A stretch of DNA of 64,000 nt from Roseitalea sp. (GTDB taxonomy: Bacteria; Pseudomonadota; Alphaproteobacteria; Rhizobiales; Rhizobiaceae), in assembly GCA_017642895.1 (NCBI GenBank), contig JAEPON010000011.1, forward strand, positions 62,001-126,000, in the 5' to 3' direction. This document shows, piece by piece, positions 43,979-53,783 of this stretch. Position 1 is the first letter of the stretch. Each line of letters begins with the position of its first letter. A program made the position numbers and the translations under genes. Below the pieces are notes generated by a model. That model was given only the letters and a program-made list of their open reading frames with translations, did no database searches and was not told where the DNA came from.

Positions 43979-45739
43979 TCACTCCGCTGCTGCCAGCGGC
44001 GGCAGCTTTTTTGCCTGGCGCTCAATGCGCGCCGCGCGCCGCGCCGAGATTGCCGCCAATTGTTCTTCAGACGGATTGGCGCCACCCTCATAGGCTTCAA
44101 GGAACTCCAGCAACTCCTCGCGATAGGCGTAGTAGTCGGGATGATCGAGAAGCGCCTTGCGTGAGCGCGGGCGTGGGAGGTCGACATCCATGATGTTGCC
44201 GATCTTGGCGTTCGGGCCGTTGGACATCATGACAACCCGGTCGGCCAGCAGAACGGCTTCATCCACATCGTGCGTCACGCAAATGGCTGTGACCTGCGTG
44301 CGCTTCCAGACGTCCATGAGCACGTCTTGCAGCTCCCAGCGGGTCAGCGAATCCAACATGCCGAACGGTTCGTCCAGCAACAGCAGCTTCGGTGACAGGG
44401 CAAAGGCGCGGGCAATGCCGACGCGCTGCTTCATGCCATTGGACAAATCGTCGGCGACCTTTTGCATGGAATCGGCAAGACCCACACGTTGGAGATAGTA
44501 TTCAACAACGCCCTTGCGTTCCGGCTCGCTTGCATCCGGGTAGACCCGGTCCACGCCGAGCGCCACATTCTCATACGCGGTCAGCCAGGGCATCAAGGAC
44601 GGCGCCTGGAACACCACGGCGCGATCCGGCCCGGCTTCGGTGATATGATTGCCATCGAGGATAATGGCGCCCTCGGTGATCGGATTGAGCCCCGCCACCA
44701 TGGAAAGCACGGTCGATTTTCCGCAGCCGGAATGGCCGATCAGTGTGATGAATTCGCCCTTCTTCATTTTCAGGTCGAAACCGTCGACCACCGTGAGGGG
44801 GCCCTTGGGTGTGGGGTAGACCTTTTTCAGTTGGGAGAACTCGAGAAACCGCTCTTCGCGCAAACTTGCCGAGGCGCGGATATAGGCTTCCGGGAGCAGG
44901 TCGTTTTTCGCCGTGAACGGGACAACGTTTGGAAGAACAATTTCGTTTTCAACATCGGTACCGCGCTCGGCACCGATTTCCATGAGGTAGCTTGTTATGT
45001 CGCCGCGCAACTGGATGAACTCATCATTGTGGTTCATCTCGGCGCGATCGCGGGGCCGCGGAATGTTGACGTCAAAATTCTTGCCGAGTGTCGCGTTCGG
45101 CCCCGGCGTCAGAGGAATGATCCGATCTGCCAACAGGATGGCCTCATCCACATCGTTGGTGATGAGGATGATGGTCTTCTTCTCCTTCTCGCAAATGTCA
45201 GCAAACTCGTCCTGCAGTTTGGCGCGGGTCAGCGCGTCGAGCGCCGAGAGCGGCTCATCCAACAGCAACACCTCCGGCTGCATGGCCAGGGCGCGAGCAA
45301 CCGATACACGCTGGCGCATGCCGCCAGACAGTTCCGCGGGCTTGCGGTCCCGGGCCGGCGTGAGGCCGACCATGTCAATATATTTGTCTATAAGCGCAGC
45401 GCGCTCGGCCTTGGACTTGCCGGCATGAACGCTGTCGACGGCTAGAGCCACGTTTCCCGTCACCGATAGCCAAGGCATCAGGGAATAGGACTGAAAGACC
45501 AGGCCGCGCTCGGACCCGGGGCCGTCGATCTCCCTGCCCTTGAAAAGGACGCCGCCTTCGTCGCCTTCCAGCAACCCTGCCAATGCAGAGATCAATGTGG
45601 TTTTGCCGGAGCCGGAGAAGCCGACAATGGCGATGAATTCGCCCTCTTCCACCTTCAAATTGATGTCTTTGAGGACGTCGGTGCGGTCGCCATCCTCGCC
45701 ATAGCTCTTCGACAGGTTCGTGATTTCCAGATAGCTCAT
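43979..45739 (-). CDS. nrtC: Nitrate ABC transporter, two fused ATPase domains
   Basis: 586 aa carrying two complete ABC ATPases in one chain: first Walker A GFSGSGKTT near residue 42 with signature LSGGMRQRVSVARA, second Walker A GHSGCGKST near 340 with LSNGMKQRVGIARA and LLLDEPFGMLD. In cyanobacteria these are separate NrtC and NrtD proteins, and NrtC carries an NrtA-like regulatory tail that is absent here. It energises nitrate/nitrite import through NrtB. The gene lies between nrtB and nirB. Confidence 0.9.
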   Translation of the reverse strand: MSYLEITNLSKSYGEDGDRTDVLKDINLKVEEGEFIAIVGFSGSGKTTLISALAGLLEGDEGGVLFKGREIDGPGSERGLVFQSYSLMPWLSVTGNVALAVDSVHAGKSKAERAALIDKYIDMVGLTPARDRKPAELSGGMRQRVSVARALAMQPEVLLLDEPLSALDALTRAKLQDEFADICEKEKKTIILITNDVDEAILLADRIIPLTPGPNATLGKNFDVNIPRPRDRAEMNHNDEFIQLRGDITSYLMEIGAERGTDVENEIVLPNVVPFTAKNDLLPEAYIRASASLREERFLEFSQLKKVYPTPKGPLTVVDGFDLKMKKGEFITLIGHSGCGKSTVLSMVAGLNPITEGAIILDGNHITEAGPDRAVVFQAPSLMPWLTAYENVALGVDRVYPDASEPERKGVVEYYLQRVGLADSMQKVADDLSNGMKQRVGIARAFALSPKLLLLDEPFGMLDSLTRWELQDVLMDVWKRTQVTAICVTHDVDEAVLLADRVVMMSNGPNAKIGNIMDVDLPRPRSRKALLDHPDYYAYREELLEFLEAYEGGANPSEEQLAAISARRAARIERQAKKLPPLAAAE

Positions 45740-45766
45740 TTCGCTGTGCTCCCGATCTTGTCTGGA

Positions 45767-46840
45767 TCAACGGTTGGCAGAAAAGGTGAAGGCGCGTTGC
45801 AGCGCGTACATGACGCGATCGAGCATGAAGCCGATGATGCCGATCGTCAGAACCGCGAACATGATTTTGGCGAGCGACTGCGACGAACCATTCTGGAACT
45901 CGTCCCAGACGAATTTGCCGAGGCCGGGGTTCTGCGCCAGCATCTCGGCGGCGATCAACACCATCCAGCCAACACCAAGCGACAGGCGCAGACCGGTGAA
46001 TATCAGCGGCAGCGATGACGGAAGAACGACCTTCGTGATCGTCTTGTGCGTGGGTAGTTGCAGCACCTTGCCGACATTCATCAGATCCTTGTCCACCGAT
46101 GCCACACCAAGTGCCGTATTGATCAATGTCGGCCACATCGAACACAGCGTCACCGTGATGGCGGAAATGAGCAGCGACTTGGGCAACCAGTCGTAGGGCG
46201 TGGCGTAGGTGGCCGAAACGATCATGGTGACGATCGGCAACCAGGCGAGCGGCGAGACCGGTTTGAAGATCTGGATCAGCGGATTGATTGCGCCGTTGAA
46301 GGACTTTGACAGGCCGGATGCTATGCCCAGCGGCACAGCAACAACCGTCGCGATCAGAAAGCCGAGGCCGACCGTGAACAGGGATGTGACAATCTGGTCG
46401 AGATAGGTCGGCTTGCCGGTATAGGTCCGATTGCGGACCCGGTCTTCCTGCCCGTTGGCAATCAGCTCCGCGTTACGTGCCTCCTGGCGGTCATAGAAGG
46501 CGGCGGCTTTCTCGCGCTCACGCACATGGTCTTCCCATAGCGCGCCGCCCTGTTCGAACACTTCAACGGGGCCGGGAACGGCCCCGAGTGATGTTTGCAC
46601 CTGTGGAGCCAGCGCGCCCCAGGCGAGCAGAAACGCGGCAATTCCCAAAAGTGGGATAAGCAGCAGGCGGCGCAGCTCGGAAAGCTGTTCACGCACGCTG
46701 TCGCCAGCAAGCATTTTCAGAATGGGCACAAGCCATGAAAAGCCCAGCGCATCCAGCCAGCCGCTTGCCTTGTTGATTGCCGTGAAGACTTTCTCGCGAC
46801 CTGAACGACCGATTGGTCGGGCGTCGATTACATTTGCCAT
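45767..46840 (-). CDS. nrtB: Nitrate ABC transporter permease
   Basis: 357 aa BPD-type permease. About six membrane helices, e.g. LLLIPLLGIAAFLLAWGALA, SLFTVGLGFLIATVVAVPLG and IMFAVLTIGIIGFMLD, with an unusual charged soluble loop between the first and second (about residues 95-140). The EAA cytoplasmic loop is represented by GVASVDKDLMNVGKVLQLP. I chose MANVIDARP at 46840. It forms the channel with the fused ATPase. Confidence 0.9.
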   Translation of the reverse strand: MANVIDARPIGRSGREKVFTAINKASGWLDALGFSWLVPILKMLAGDSVREQLSELRRLLLIPLLGIAAFLLAWGALAPQVQTSLGAVPGPVEVFEQGGALWEDHVREREKAAAFYDRQEARNAELIANGQEDRVRNRTYTGKPTYLDQIVTSLFTVGLGFLIATVVAVPLGIASGLSKSFNGAINPLIQIFKPVSPLAWLPIVTMIVSATYATPYDWLPKSLLISAITVTLCSMWPTLINTALGVASVDKDLMNVGKVLQLPTHKTITKVVLPSSLPLIFTGLRLSLGVGWMVLIAAEMLAQNPGLGKFVWDEFQNGSSQSLAKIMFAVLTIGIIGFMLDRVMYALQRAFTFSANR

Positions 46841-46932
46841 GGTGATGTGTCCCACATGGTATGAATGGTTGCTCGGGAGGGTGCGGGCAGGCCGTTGCAG
46901 CAGACCGCCCGCTTGATGTTTTCGGGCTGTTG

Positions 46933-48315
46933 TCAGCCCTCGATCATCTGATCGCCCTTGAGGCCGATCTCGAGTGAGTTCAGGTAATCGTTGGGCGCTT
47001 TGCCGTCATAGGCGATGCCATCGATGATATCCTCGGCCGGCGTCGGTGCCTTGTAGCCGTCGCTGTCCCATGGGAAGTCGGCTTCATCGACATGGCCTTC
47101 ATCGACGAGCATGCGTGCGGCCTGAAGATAGATATCCGGCAGATAAACCGACCTGGCGACCTCATCGTACCATTCGTCGCTTTTCGGCTCCGCAATCTGG
47201 CCCCAACGGCGCATTTGCGTCAGGTACCAGACGGCATCGGAGTAAAACGGATAGGTCGCATAGTAGCGATAGAACACGTTGAAGTCCGGGATGTCGCGGA
47301 CATCGCCTTTTTCGAACTCGAATGTGCCGGTCATGGATGCTGCGATGACCTCGGCGTCAGCGCCGACATATTCGGAGCGGGCCAGGATTTCGACGGCTTC
47401 CAGACGGTTGGCATTGTCATTCTCATCGAGCCATTTGGCCGCGCGGATGAGCGCTTTGGTGAGCGCCAGCGTCGTGTTTGGGTTCTGCTCGGTGAACTCC
47501 CTGGTCAGGCCGAAGACCTTTTCCGGATTGTTCCTCCAGATCTGGTAATCAGTGATGACCGGAACGCCGATGCCCTTGAAGACGGCGGCCTGGTTCCAGG
47601 GTTCGCCCACGCAATAGCCGTCAATGGTGCCCGCTTCGAGTGTCGCCGGCATCTGCGGTGGCGGCGTTACCGACAAAAGCGCGTCAGCGTCGATCTGGCC
47701 CGACACGTCAGTGGGCGAATAGTAACCCGGGTGAATGCCGCCGGCGGCGAGCCAGTATCGCAACTCATAATTGTGTGTGGAGACCGGGAAGACCATGCCC
47801 ATGTTGAACGGACGGCCTTCGTCCTTGAATTGCTCGACGACCGGTTTCAGTGCGGAAGCGGAGATCGGATGGATCGGCTTGCCTTCGGCGTCCTGTGGAA
47901 TGTTCGGCTTCATCAGTTCCCAAACCTCGTTGGAAACGGTGATGCCATTGCCGTTGAGATCCATGGAGAAAGGCGTCACGATGTGCGCCTGGGTACCAAA
48001 GCCGATGGTTGCGGCCAGCGGCTGACCGGCAAGCATGTGGGCACCATCCAATTCGCCGGTGATCACGCGGTCGAGCAGAACTTTCCAATTTGCTTGCGGC
48101 TCAAGCGTGACGAAGAGGCCTTCATCCTCGAAGTAGCCCTTTTCGTACGCGATGGCGAGCGGCGCCATGTCCGTCAGTTTGATGAAACCGAATTTCAGTT
48201 CATCCTTCTCCACCTCCAGAAACTCGGCATTTGCCGGGCTCATCGTGGTGGTGGCGGCAAGGACGCCAGCAGCAATCGTCAGCACGGTGCGGCGTATTGT
48301 CTTGAAGGCCATCAT
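46933..48315 (-). CDS. nrtA: Nitrate-binding periplasmic protein
   Basis: 460 aa substrate-binding protein of the NrtA/CmpA family. Signal peptide about residues 1-32 ([18 protein letters not shown], cut after SPANA), then [20 protein letters not shown] and [15 protein letters not shown]. It delivers nitrate to NrtB. Start at 48315 is fixed by AGGAGTGAG just upstream. The leader contains an attenuator hairpin. Confidence 0.92.
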   Translation of the reverse strand: MMAFKTIRRTVLTIAAGVLAATTTMSPANAEFLEVEKDELKFGFIKLTDMAPLAIAYEKGYFEDEGLFVTLEPQANWKVLLDRVITGELDGAHMLAGQPLAATIGFGTQAHIVTPFSMDLNGNGITVSNEVWELMKPNIPQDAEGKPIHPISASALKPVVEQFKDEGRPFNMGMVFPVSTHNYELRYWLAAGGIHPGYYSPTDVSGQIDADALLSVTPPPQMPATLEAGTIDGYCVGEPWNQAAVFKGIGVPVITDYQIWRNNPEKVFGLTREFTEQNPNTTLALTKALIRAAKWLDENDNANRLEAVEILARSEYVGADAEVIAASMTGTFEFEKGDVRDIPDFNVFYRYYATYPFYSDAVWYLTQMRRWGQIAEPKSDEWYDEVARSVYLPDIYLQAARMLVDEGHVDEADFPWDSDGYKAPTPAEDIIDGIAYDGKAPNDYLNSLEIGLKGDQMIEG

Positions 48316-48344
48316 ATATCTCACTCCTGCTTGCCCGAAGGCAC

Positions 48345-48421
48345 AAAAAAGCTGCCGAACTATTCGGCAGCTGTCTTGGGAGGAGGAAGTGACAGGCGGC
48401 CGGAAGCTCAGCAGCGTTGCT
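48345..48421 (-). promoter_or_regulatory. NasT-type antitermination leader of the nitrate operon
   Basis: On the minus strand a perfect 9-bp stem (GCTGCCGAA/TTCGGCAGC, loop TAG, 48351-48371) is followed by TTTTTT (48345-48350): an intrinsic terminator about 30 bp before nrtA. Upstream lies a small hairpin AGC-AACGCT-GCT (48410-48421) whose six-base loop has A at 1 and G at 4, the pattern bound by ANTAR proteins. Since the ANTAR protein NasT is encoded just upstream, this is very probably the attenuator that it opens when nitrate is present. Confidence 0.75.
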
Positions 48422-48508
48422 TGTTTGATGCGACCCGCCATTGGATCACGAGCCCTTGCGGGCATGCCAACCATCATGCATGGCGCATGCCAGTTTCGAC
48501 TTGATCCT

Positions 48509-48532
48509 AAAAAAATAGCATTTTCAAATGCT
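48509..48532 (-). terminator. Intrinsic terminator after nasTS
   Basis: On the minus strand AGCATT-TGAA-AATGCT (48517-48532) is followed by A and seven T (48509-48516). It lies 120 bp past the nasS stop and would end the nasTS transcript, separating it from the nrtA leader. Confidence 0.65.
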
Positions 48533-48652
48533 TAAGAGCCGACAGTGCTTTCCGTGGCTCGCATTTGCCTGATCAAGATTCGAGCTTTGGCGGTTTTGCG
48601 GTGCAAAATGATTGTGCATTGCGATGCAATAGGCGGCGGCTTTGCCGTAAGG

Positions 48653-49825
48653 TCAAGCACCGCGGGCTTGCGACTTCAGATAGTCTTCAACCTTGTCGGG
48701 ATCGAACACCTTGCCGTCAAAAAAGCCATCGGGGCCCAGCACAAGCTCGCCCCCGATCGCACCGACTGGCACGGAGCTTGTCAGGGCGCCCTCAACCTTC
48801 ATGCTCGAGGAGGGAACGACCGCGTCAAACTCGCGCAATGCATCGCGGTAGAGATCTGGACGGTATGTGCGCCGGGCGAGGTCGAGGCCGGGTGCGGTGT
48901 GTTCCACCATCCCCCAACGGACCATCTGCGTATAGAACCACATGGCGTGACTTTGCCATGGGAAGGTGGCGGCCCGATCAAATGGCTCGTACCCGGCAGG
49001 ACCCGACAGGGCTTGGGCGACAACAGTCTCGTCAATGCCCAGATAGCGCGGCTGCGCGAGCATTTTTTGCAACGCGTCGGCGTTGGCGGGATCCGAACAC
49101 CATTTCGCGGCGCCATAAAGGGATCGGACAAGGGCCTTAAGCAATCCATCATTCTTGCGCGCCCATTCCGAGTGCACCCCAAGTACTTTTTCAGGGCTTG
49201 ATGCCCAGATCAGGTTTTTTGTCGTGAGGATCGCGCCGGCGCCGGTCGAAACAGCAACGCTGTTCCAAGGCTCTCCGACACAGAAAGCATCTACCTGATC
49301 CTTTGCAAGCGCGTCGGGCATCAGCGGCGGTGGCAGGATGACAATCTCGCAGTCTCGGTCCGGATCGACGCCGGATGCCGCCAGCCAGTATCGCAGTTCC
49401 AGATTATGTGCCGAGTGGCGATGCACCACACCGATACGCAGTTTTCTTTCGCCGCCGTTGGCTACGGCGCGCCGCAGCGTCGCTCCGGCTTCCCCGGGCG
49501 CAGTCACGGCCTCCGAAAAGCCGGCTTCCTGGCGCAACGTTTGACTGATGGTGATTGCGTTTCCGCCGAGACCCAGTGCCATTGGCGCAATGACTTCCGT
49601 GTCAAAGGGCGTCAGGCGCAGGTTTGCGGCAATCGGCATCGGCGCCAGCATGTGCGCCGCATCCACATGACCGATTGCGATCCTGTCACGCACGTTCGCC
49701 CAGGACGTTTCGCGTTCCAAAACAAGATCGATGCCCTGGTCGGCTGCAGACCCCAGCTCCTTGGCAGCGATCAGGATGCAGGCATCGACCAGCGGAAGGT
49801 AAGCTACGCGTACCGAATTGCTCAT
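48653..49825 (-). CDS. nasS: NasS, nitrate-sensing NrtA-like regulator
   Basis: 390 aa, similar to NrtA but without a signal peptide (MSNSVRVAYLPLVDACILIAA), so cytoplasmic. Conserved nitrate-site regions include GHVDAAHMLAPMPIAA and FCVGEPWNSVAV. In the known systems NasS holds NasT inactive until nitrate or nitrite binds. Its start overlaps the nasT stop as ATGA. Confidence 0.9.
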   Translation of the reverse strand: MSNSVRVAYLPLVDACILIAAKELGSAADQGIDLVLERETSWANVRDRIAIGHVDAAHMLAPMPIAANLRLTPFDTEVIAPMALGLGGNAITISQTLRQEAGFSEAVTAPGEAGATLRRAVANGGERKLRIGVVHRHSAHNLELRYWLAASGVDPDRDCEIVILPPPLMPDALAKDQVDAFCVGEPWNSVAVSTGAGAILTTKNLIWASSPEKVLGVHSEWARKNDGLLKALVRSLYGAAKWCSDPANADALQKMLAQPRYLGIDETVVAQALSGPAGYEPFDRAATFPWQSHAMWFYTQMVRWGMVEHTAPGLDLARRTYRPDLYRDALREFDAVVPSSSMKVEGALTSSVPVGAIGGELVLGPDGFFDGKVFDPDKVEDYLKSQARGA

Positions 49826-50421
49826 GGTTCGTCCCCACCCAACAATGCTGCCGACATGAGCAGGCTCTCGGCTACCTCGACCACACGCCGGTTTTGATCC
49901 ATCGCGGTCTTTCGAAGAATTTTGTAGGCCGCGTCTTCCGACAGGCCGCGGCTTTTCATCAGCAAATGCTTCGCCTTGTCGATCACCACGCGGTCCGCAA
50001 GTGCCGACTTCGCCTGCTCCAATTCTCGTTCCATGCGTGAAAAGGCGTTGAACCGGCTGATCGCCATTTCCATGATCGACTTGATACGATCCTGTCGGAA
50101 ACCATCAACGACATAGGCCGAAACGCCGGCTTCGATCGCCTGTTCCATGCTCTGCCGGTCGGAGCGGTCGACAAACATGGCAACTGGCTTTTTGACGGCC
50201 CGTGTAACCTGCAGCATGCTCTCCAGCATATCGCGTTTGGGGTTGCCGAGATCCATGACGATGACATCGGGCGCAATCACTTCGATACGCGCTGCCAGCC
50301 GTTCCACATCGGTGACCAGCTGGACACGCTCATACCCTTCCGCGCGCAACCCTTCTTCGATGATGGCTGCACGGGCCGGGCTTGTATCAATGACGAGAAC
50401 AGACGTTTGCGGCTGGCTCAT
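49822..50421 (-). CDS. nasT: NasT, ANTAR-domain antiterminator
   Basis: 199 aa. A receiver-like domain (VLVIDTSPARAAIIEEGLR, VIVMDLGNPKRDML) is followed by a C-terminal ANTAR RNA-binding domain (VIDKAKHLLMKSRGLSEDAAYKILRK). It binds leader RNA of nitrate genes and prevents termination; the target is most likely the hairpin before nrtA. First gene of the nasTS pair. Confidence 0.92.
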   Translation of the reverse strand: MSQPQTSVLVIDTSPARAAIIEEGLRAEGYERVQLVTDVERLAARIEVIAPDVIVMDLGNPKRDMLESMLQVTRAVKKPVAMFVDRSDRQSMEQAIEAGVSAYVVDGFRQDRIKSIMEMAISRFNAFSRMERELEQAKSALADRVVIDKAKHLLMKSRGLSEDAAYKILRKTAMDQNRRVVEVAESLLMSAALLGGDEP

Positions 50422-50750
50422 TGCTCCAGTTTGGCCGCGACGGGGCTATTGTGCAACGCAATATTGGGCAAATAGGGAACGGCAGCTTTGTGCCGTGAAC
50501 ATCGGGCATGACCAGGAAGCGAATGTCGCAGAAGCGCTCAGAGCTGCCGCCCAAGACTCGGCAGGAGGTGGCGGCATTGCGGACATAGGGAGTCGCCGAA
50601 ACATAGGACGAAGATGACTTTGGAGCCCGACAAGAATGCTCCGCTCGCACAGCCTGTGATCTCCGAGAAATGAGGCAACTTGACTGTTGAGGTTGGCGAG
50701 AGGCAATCGCATGTTCGATGTTAAATGCACTGCAGAACATGGTCCGATGA
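50422..50750. other. Non-coding stretch upstream of nasT
   Basis: No gene is supported. It must hold the nasT promoter on the minus strand and contains copy 2 of the short dispersed repeat (50569-50592). Confidence 0.4.
50569..50592. repeat. Short dispersed repeat, copy 2
   Basis: TGGCGGCATTGCGGACATAG, matching 36891-36910 with two differences in 20 bases. The two copies are about 13.7 kb apart, flanking the nitrate regulon. Confidence 0.35.
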
Positions 50751-51885
50751 ACCTCTCGCAACAACGGCTCCAAGGCGGACCGGACACCCCCCTTTGACCT
50801 GTGGCGATTGCGTCTGGCCGGATCGCAACGTGAAATCGGTTGGGGGGCTAGCTGAGTTCGCGCTTGCGAATAACTACCTGACGAAAGATGCACCTGCACT
50901 GCCCAAGGAAGACGAGCGATCCCTGTGTGAGCTGTTCAATACACATGGTGGGCCCTTGTCGGCTCGCGCAGAAGGCATTGCGGACCGCTTCGCGTAAGAG
51001 GGCGTCGATCGGAGCCGGCATACGCTTCCCCTTGTTGACGAAACGCCCGGTTTCGCATGCTCGGCTACCGTCGTGGTTGGCGATAGCGGGCCGAAGATGA
51101 TCCGCAATTTCGACTTCACGTTGCGGTCATTGCCGGAGTTGGCGGGGATATGTTCGCCGCAATTGCGACCCATGGTCGATCCGGTTTGCTTGCTGACCCT
51201 CGAACCGGACGAGGGGTACAGCACGATAGCTATGGTCAGTATGGACTTGTTTCTGGGGGCTATCGACGGGATCAACGATGCCGGTTTCTGCGCGGCTCTG
51301 CTTTCGCTATCCAATGAAAATGCTGTTCCCGCAGCGCCACGGTTTGACTGCTTCGACGAGTTGGCGATCATAAGACTCCTGTTTGAGCAATGCACGTCAG
51401 TAGCCGAGGCGATCAGGACTTTCCGGAACCCACCCAAATACACGTCGTTTCTGCCGTGCCACTACATAATTGCAGATCGACATGGCGACAGCGCGGTTCT
51501 GGAATGGGATGGAGAGACATCTCATGTCGCGCGAAGTCAGCAATCGGAACCTCTGATCTGCACAAATCATCCGCTTGCGATGCCGCAAGCTGCAGACGAC
51601 ACGTTAGATGTACCTGGGATCATGGGTTCTTCTGATCGCTTCCAGCTTCTCAAAGCGAGGCTTCAACGCTCCACTCTGCATAGGGAAACGCTTTGGCACG
51701 CCGCCAGCCTGGTTCGGCTGAATGCATTTGCAGCAGAAGGCGATGTTTTCGGGGGCACGCTTTGGACCTCGCTCTATCATTTCGATCCGCCGGGAGTGGT
51801 AGTCAGCTTTTTGCAGGGGATGGTAGATGGGAAAGCGTCATATACCGATCCAAGGGCTGGAAGTCTTGCGCACCAGCGCCGTTGA
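50751..51885 (+). pseudogene. Broken C45-family peptidase / acyltransferase-like gene
   Basis: Three pieces of one protein. Near 50793-50850 the third frame reads FDLWRLRLAGSQREIGWG. The first frame then continues EFALANNYLTK to ADRFA, with an in-frame TAA at 50995-50997. After it the same frame resumes with GFACSATVV, where Cys at 51058 is the expected N-terminal nucleophile, and runs to 51885 (KMIRNFDF, GINDAGFCAALLSLSNE, ICTNHPLA). The family covers acyl-CoA:6-aminopenicillanate acyltransferase-like Ntn hydrolases. One frameshift, one nonsense codon and no start codon make it a pseudogene. Confidence 0.7.
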
Positions 51886-52310
51886 TACGGCCGAAAGGTC
51901 TATTTTTTTGGGCCCGGCGCCTCCCTTCCGGGCATAGCAGAACTTGGCGGCAAAGCGTTCGCAGTAAAGTGGCAGTTGAACGGACGAAGCGACGATTCAG
52001 ATCAATGGTTCCAATCCTACAGTCACACGACTCTCGTTGGTCACGAGGGAGAAATTGATTCCACGATTGACATCTGCCTGCGAACCGGTCCGCCAAGCTG
52101 TTGCGTATGCGGCTCACTTGGGTGTTGTGTGAGCGCTGGGGTCCGATTTGCTGACAGGATTGATGCCGGACTCTTTGGTTTGCAGTTGCATCTCCGTGGC
52201 GACAGCGCCCGGGCTTGGACTGATGACGCGAACATCTTGGCCCGGGCACTCCTTGTCGGCGACGCGGGTCGTCCGTCGTCAGGGACTTTGAGACAATTGG
52301 CGGCCTGAAC
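51886..52310. other. Non-coding stretch
   Basis: I see no supported gene, repeat or RNA here. Short open frames exist in both directions but lack ribosome sites and protein-like composition. Confidence 0.4.
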
Positions 52311-52466
52311 CAGCGGGTGTTCTGGCCCGCCATACGCCTTGCGCCACGCAAGAAAGTCGCCGAGCCGATCGCATCATGTTGACAGATTTCATCAACCTTC
52401 GCTTCGGCCTCGTTCTTCTTCAGAACGATGATGATCTGATCTTCTGTGAACCGTTTGAGCTTTATG
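52311..52466 (-). pseudogene. IS3-family orfA remnant
   Basis: On the minus strand the frame reads KLKRFTEDQIIIVLKKNE, then AKVDEICQHDAIGSATF, and after a one-base shift AWRKAYGGPEHPL. This is the helix-turn-helix OrfA of IS3-family elements (consensus FTEEQI, ISSATFYKWR, YGG). The start codon has become ATA and the reading frame is broken; no orfB is seen. Confidence 0.7.
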
Positions 52467-52536
52467 GGCCTTCCTCCTTCGCTCGTTCAAGGTAGAAAAT
52501 TCCAGTTCGCAATGTCCTGAATTCAGAGGGAAAAGG

Positions 52537-53751
52537 TCAAACCGCCTTTGCAGTTTGGCTGATCGCGGCCTCTACACCGCGTAGCTCGGCGAGCCCTTTG
52601 AGGCGGCCAATGGCCGGGTAACCTGGTTGCGCATCGCGGTGGAGATCATCCAGGATGTCCTGCCCATGATCAGGCCGCATCGGTATTTGGTCATCTGGCC
52701 GTCCCTCGCACATGCGACGCTCTTCTTCGCGCACGACCTCTGCAATGAGCGCCACCATATCGGTATCGCCAGCAAGGTGTTCAGCTTCGAAAAATGAGCC
52801 TGTTTGCACCTCTTGATCCTCACGCGTGACGTTTCTCAGATGCAGGAAATGGACCTTGCCGCCCAATCGCCTCATGATCCCCGGCAGGTCATTGTCGCCA
52901 CGTGCACCCAGCGAGCCAGAGCACAGCGTGATACCATTTGCGACGCTGTTAACGGCCGTTAACATGTCCTGCAAATCCTGTTCAGTCGAAGCAATGCGCG
53001 GCAGGCCCAGCAACGGGAACGGCGGATCGTCAGGGTGGCAGCAGAGCCGTATGCCAAGCGTTTCTGCCGTTGGCACAACCTCTTCGAGAAAGACGATGAG
53101 GTTTCTGTGAAGCCGCTCTGGCGAAATCCCTCTGTACTCCTCCAGAAGGTCCCTCAATTCGTGGAGATCCCAGCCGCGCGCGGCACCTGGCAAACCACAT
53201 GTGACATTTTCGGCAAGTCGCTTCTGAGCAACCTGGGACATTCCCAAAAACCGGCGCTGCGCTTCTTCCAGCATTTGGGGCGCATAATCGTCGGGCGCAC
53301 TCGACCGCTTCAGGATGTGAAGATCGAAAGCAGCAAAATCAACAAGGTCGAACCGCATGCACGTACCACCATGGGGCAGACGAAAGGCGAGGTCAGTTCG
53401 GGTCCAGTCGAGCACGGGCATGAAATTGTAGCAAACCGTCTTCAGCCCTGCCCGAGCGAGATTTCGCAGGCTGTCTTTGTAGGTCTCGATATGCAGCCGC
53501 CAGTTGCCCCGCTGCATCTTGATGTCTTCTGAAACCGGCAGGCTTTCCACGACATCCCAAGACAGGCCGGATGGGGTGCCATCCGGGCGCAGACCGACTT
53601 CTTTCTGACGTCGCAATATCTCGTCTGCGGTCCATGTATCGCCAGCGGGAACATGGTGGAGTGCCGATACCACACCCTTCGCGCCCGCCTGTAAAATGGT
53701 GTCAATCGTCACCACGTCGGGTGGGCCGAACCATCTCCATGTGTGTCGCAT
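52537..53751 (-). CDS. uxuA: Mannonate dehydratase (UxuA family)
   Basis: 404 aa. Family landmarks: RWFGPPDVVTIDTILQAGA at the start, VESLPVSEDIK, CYNFMPVLDWTRTDL, RLCCHPDDPPFPLLGLPRI (metal-binding His/Cys) and FLHLRNV near the C-terminus. It dehydrates D-mannonate or a related aldonate to a 2-keto-3-deoxy acid. It is the last gene of the sugar operon, and its product could feed the aldolase/dehydrogenase type of genes at the other end of the window. Confidence 0.9.
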   Translation of the reverse strand: MRHTWRWFGPPDVVTIDTILQAGAKGVVSALHHVPAGDTWTADEILRRQKEVGLRPDGTPSGLSWDVVESLPVSEDIKMQRGNWRLHIETYKDSLRNLARAGLKTVCYNFMPVLDWTRTDLAFRLPHGGTCMRFDLVDFAAFDLHILKRSSAPDDYAPQMLEEAQRRFLGMSQVAQKRLAENVTCGLPGAARGWDLHELRDLLEEYRGISPERLHRNLIVFLEEVVPTAETLGIRLCCHPDDPPFPLLGLPRIASTEQDLQDMLTAVNSVANGITLCSGSLGARGDNDLPGIMRRLGGKVHFLHLRNVTREDQEVQTGSFFEAEHLAGDTDMVALIAEVVREEERRMCEGRPDDQIPMRPDHGQDILDDLHRDAQPGYPAIGRLKGLAELRGVEAAISQTAKAV

Positions 53752-53783
53752 CTTAACCTACGAGGATTGTTGCAAATGCCGGC

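Noticed and set aside
44462..45445. 327-codon open frame on the plus strand
   Set aside because: Antisense to the fused nitrate ATPase gene, whose motifs are complete.
47092..48504. 470-codon open frame on the plus strand
   Set aside because: It lies fully antisense to nrtA and part of its leader, has no family similarity, and reflects high-GC third-codon bias.
51976..52308. 110-codon open frame on the plus strand
   Set aside because: No ribosome site, odd composition and no similarity; lies in a gene graveyard.
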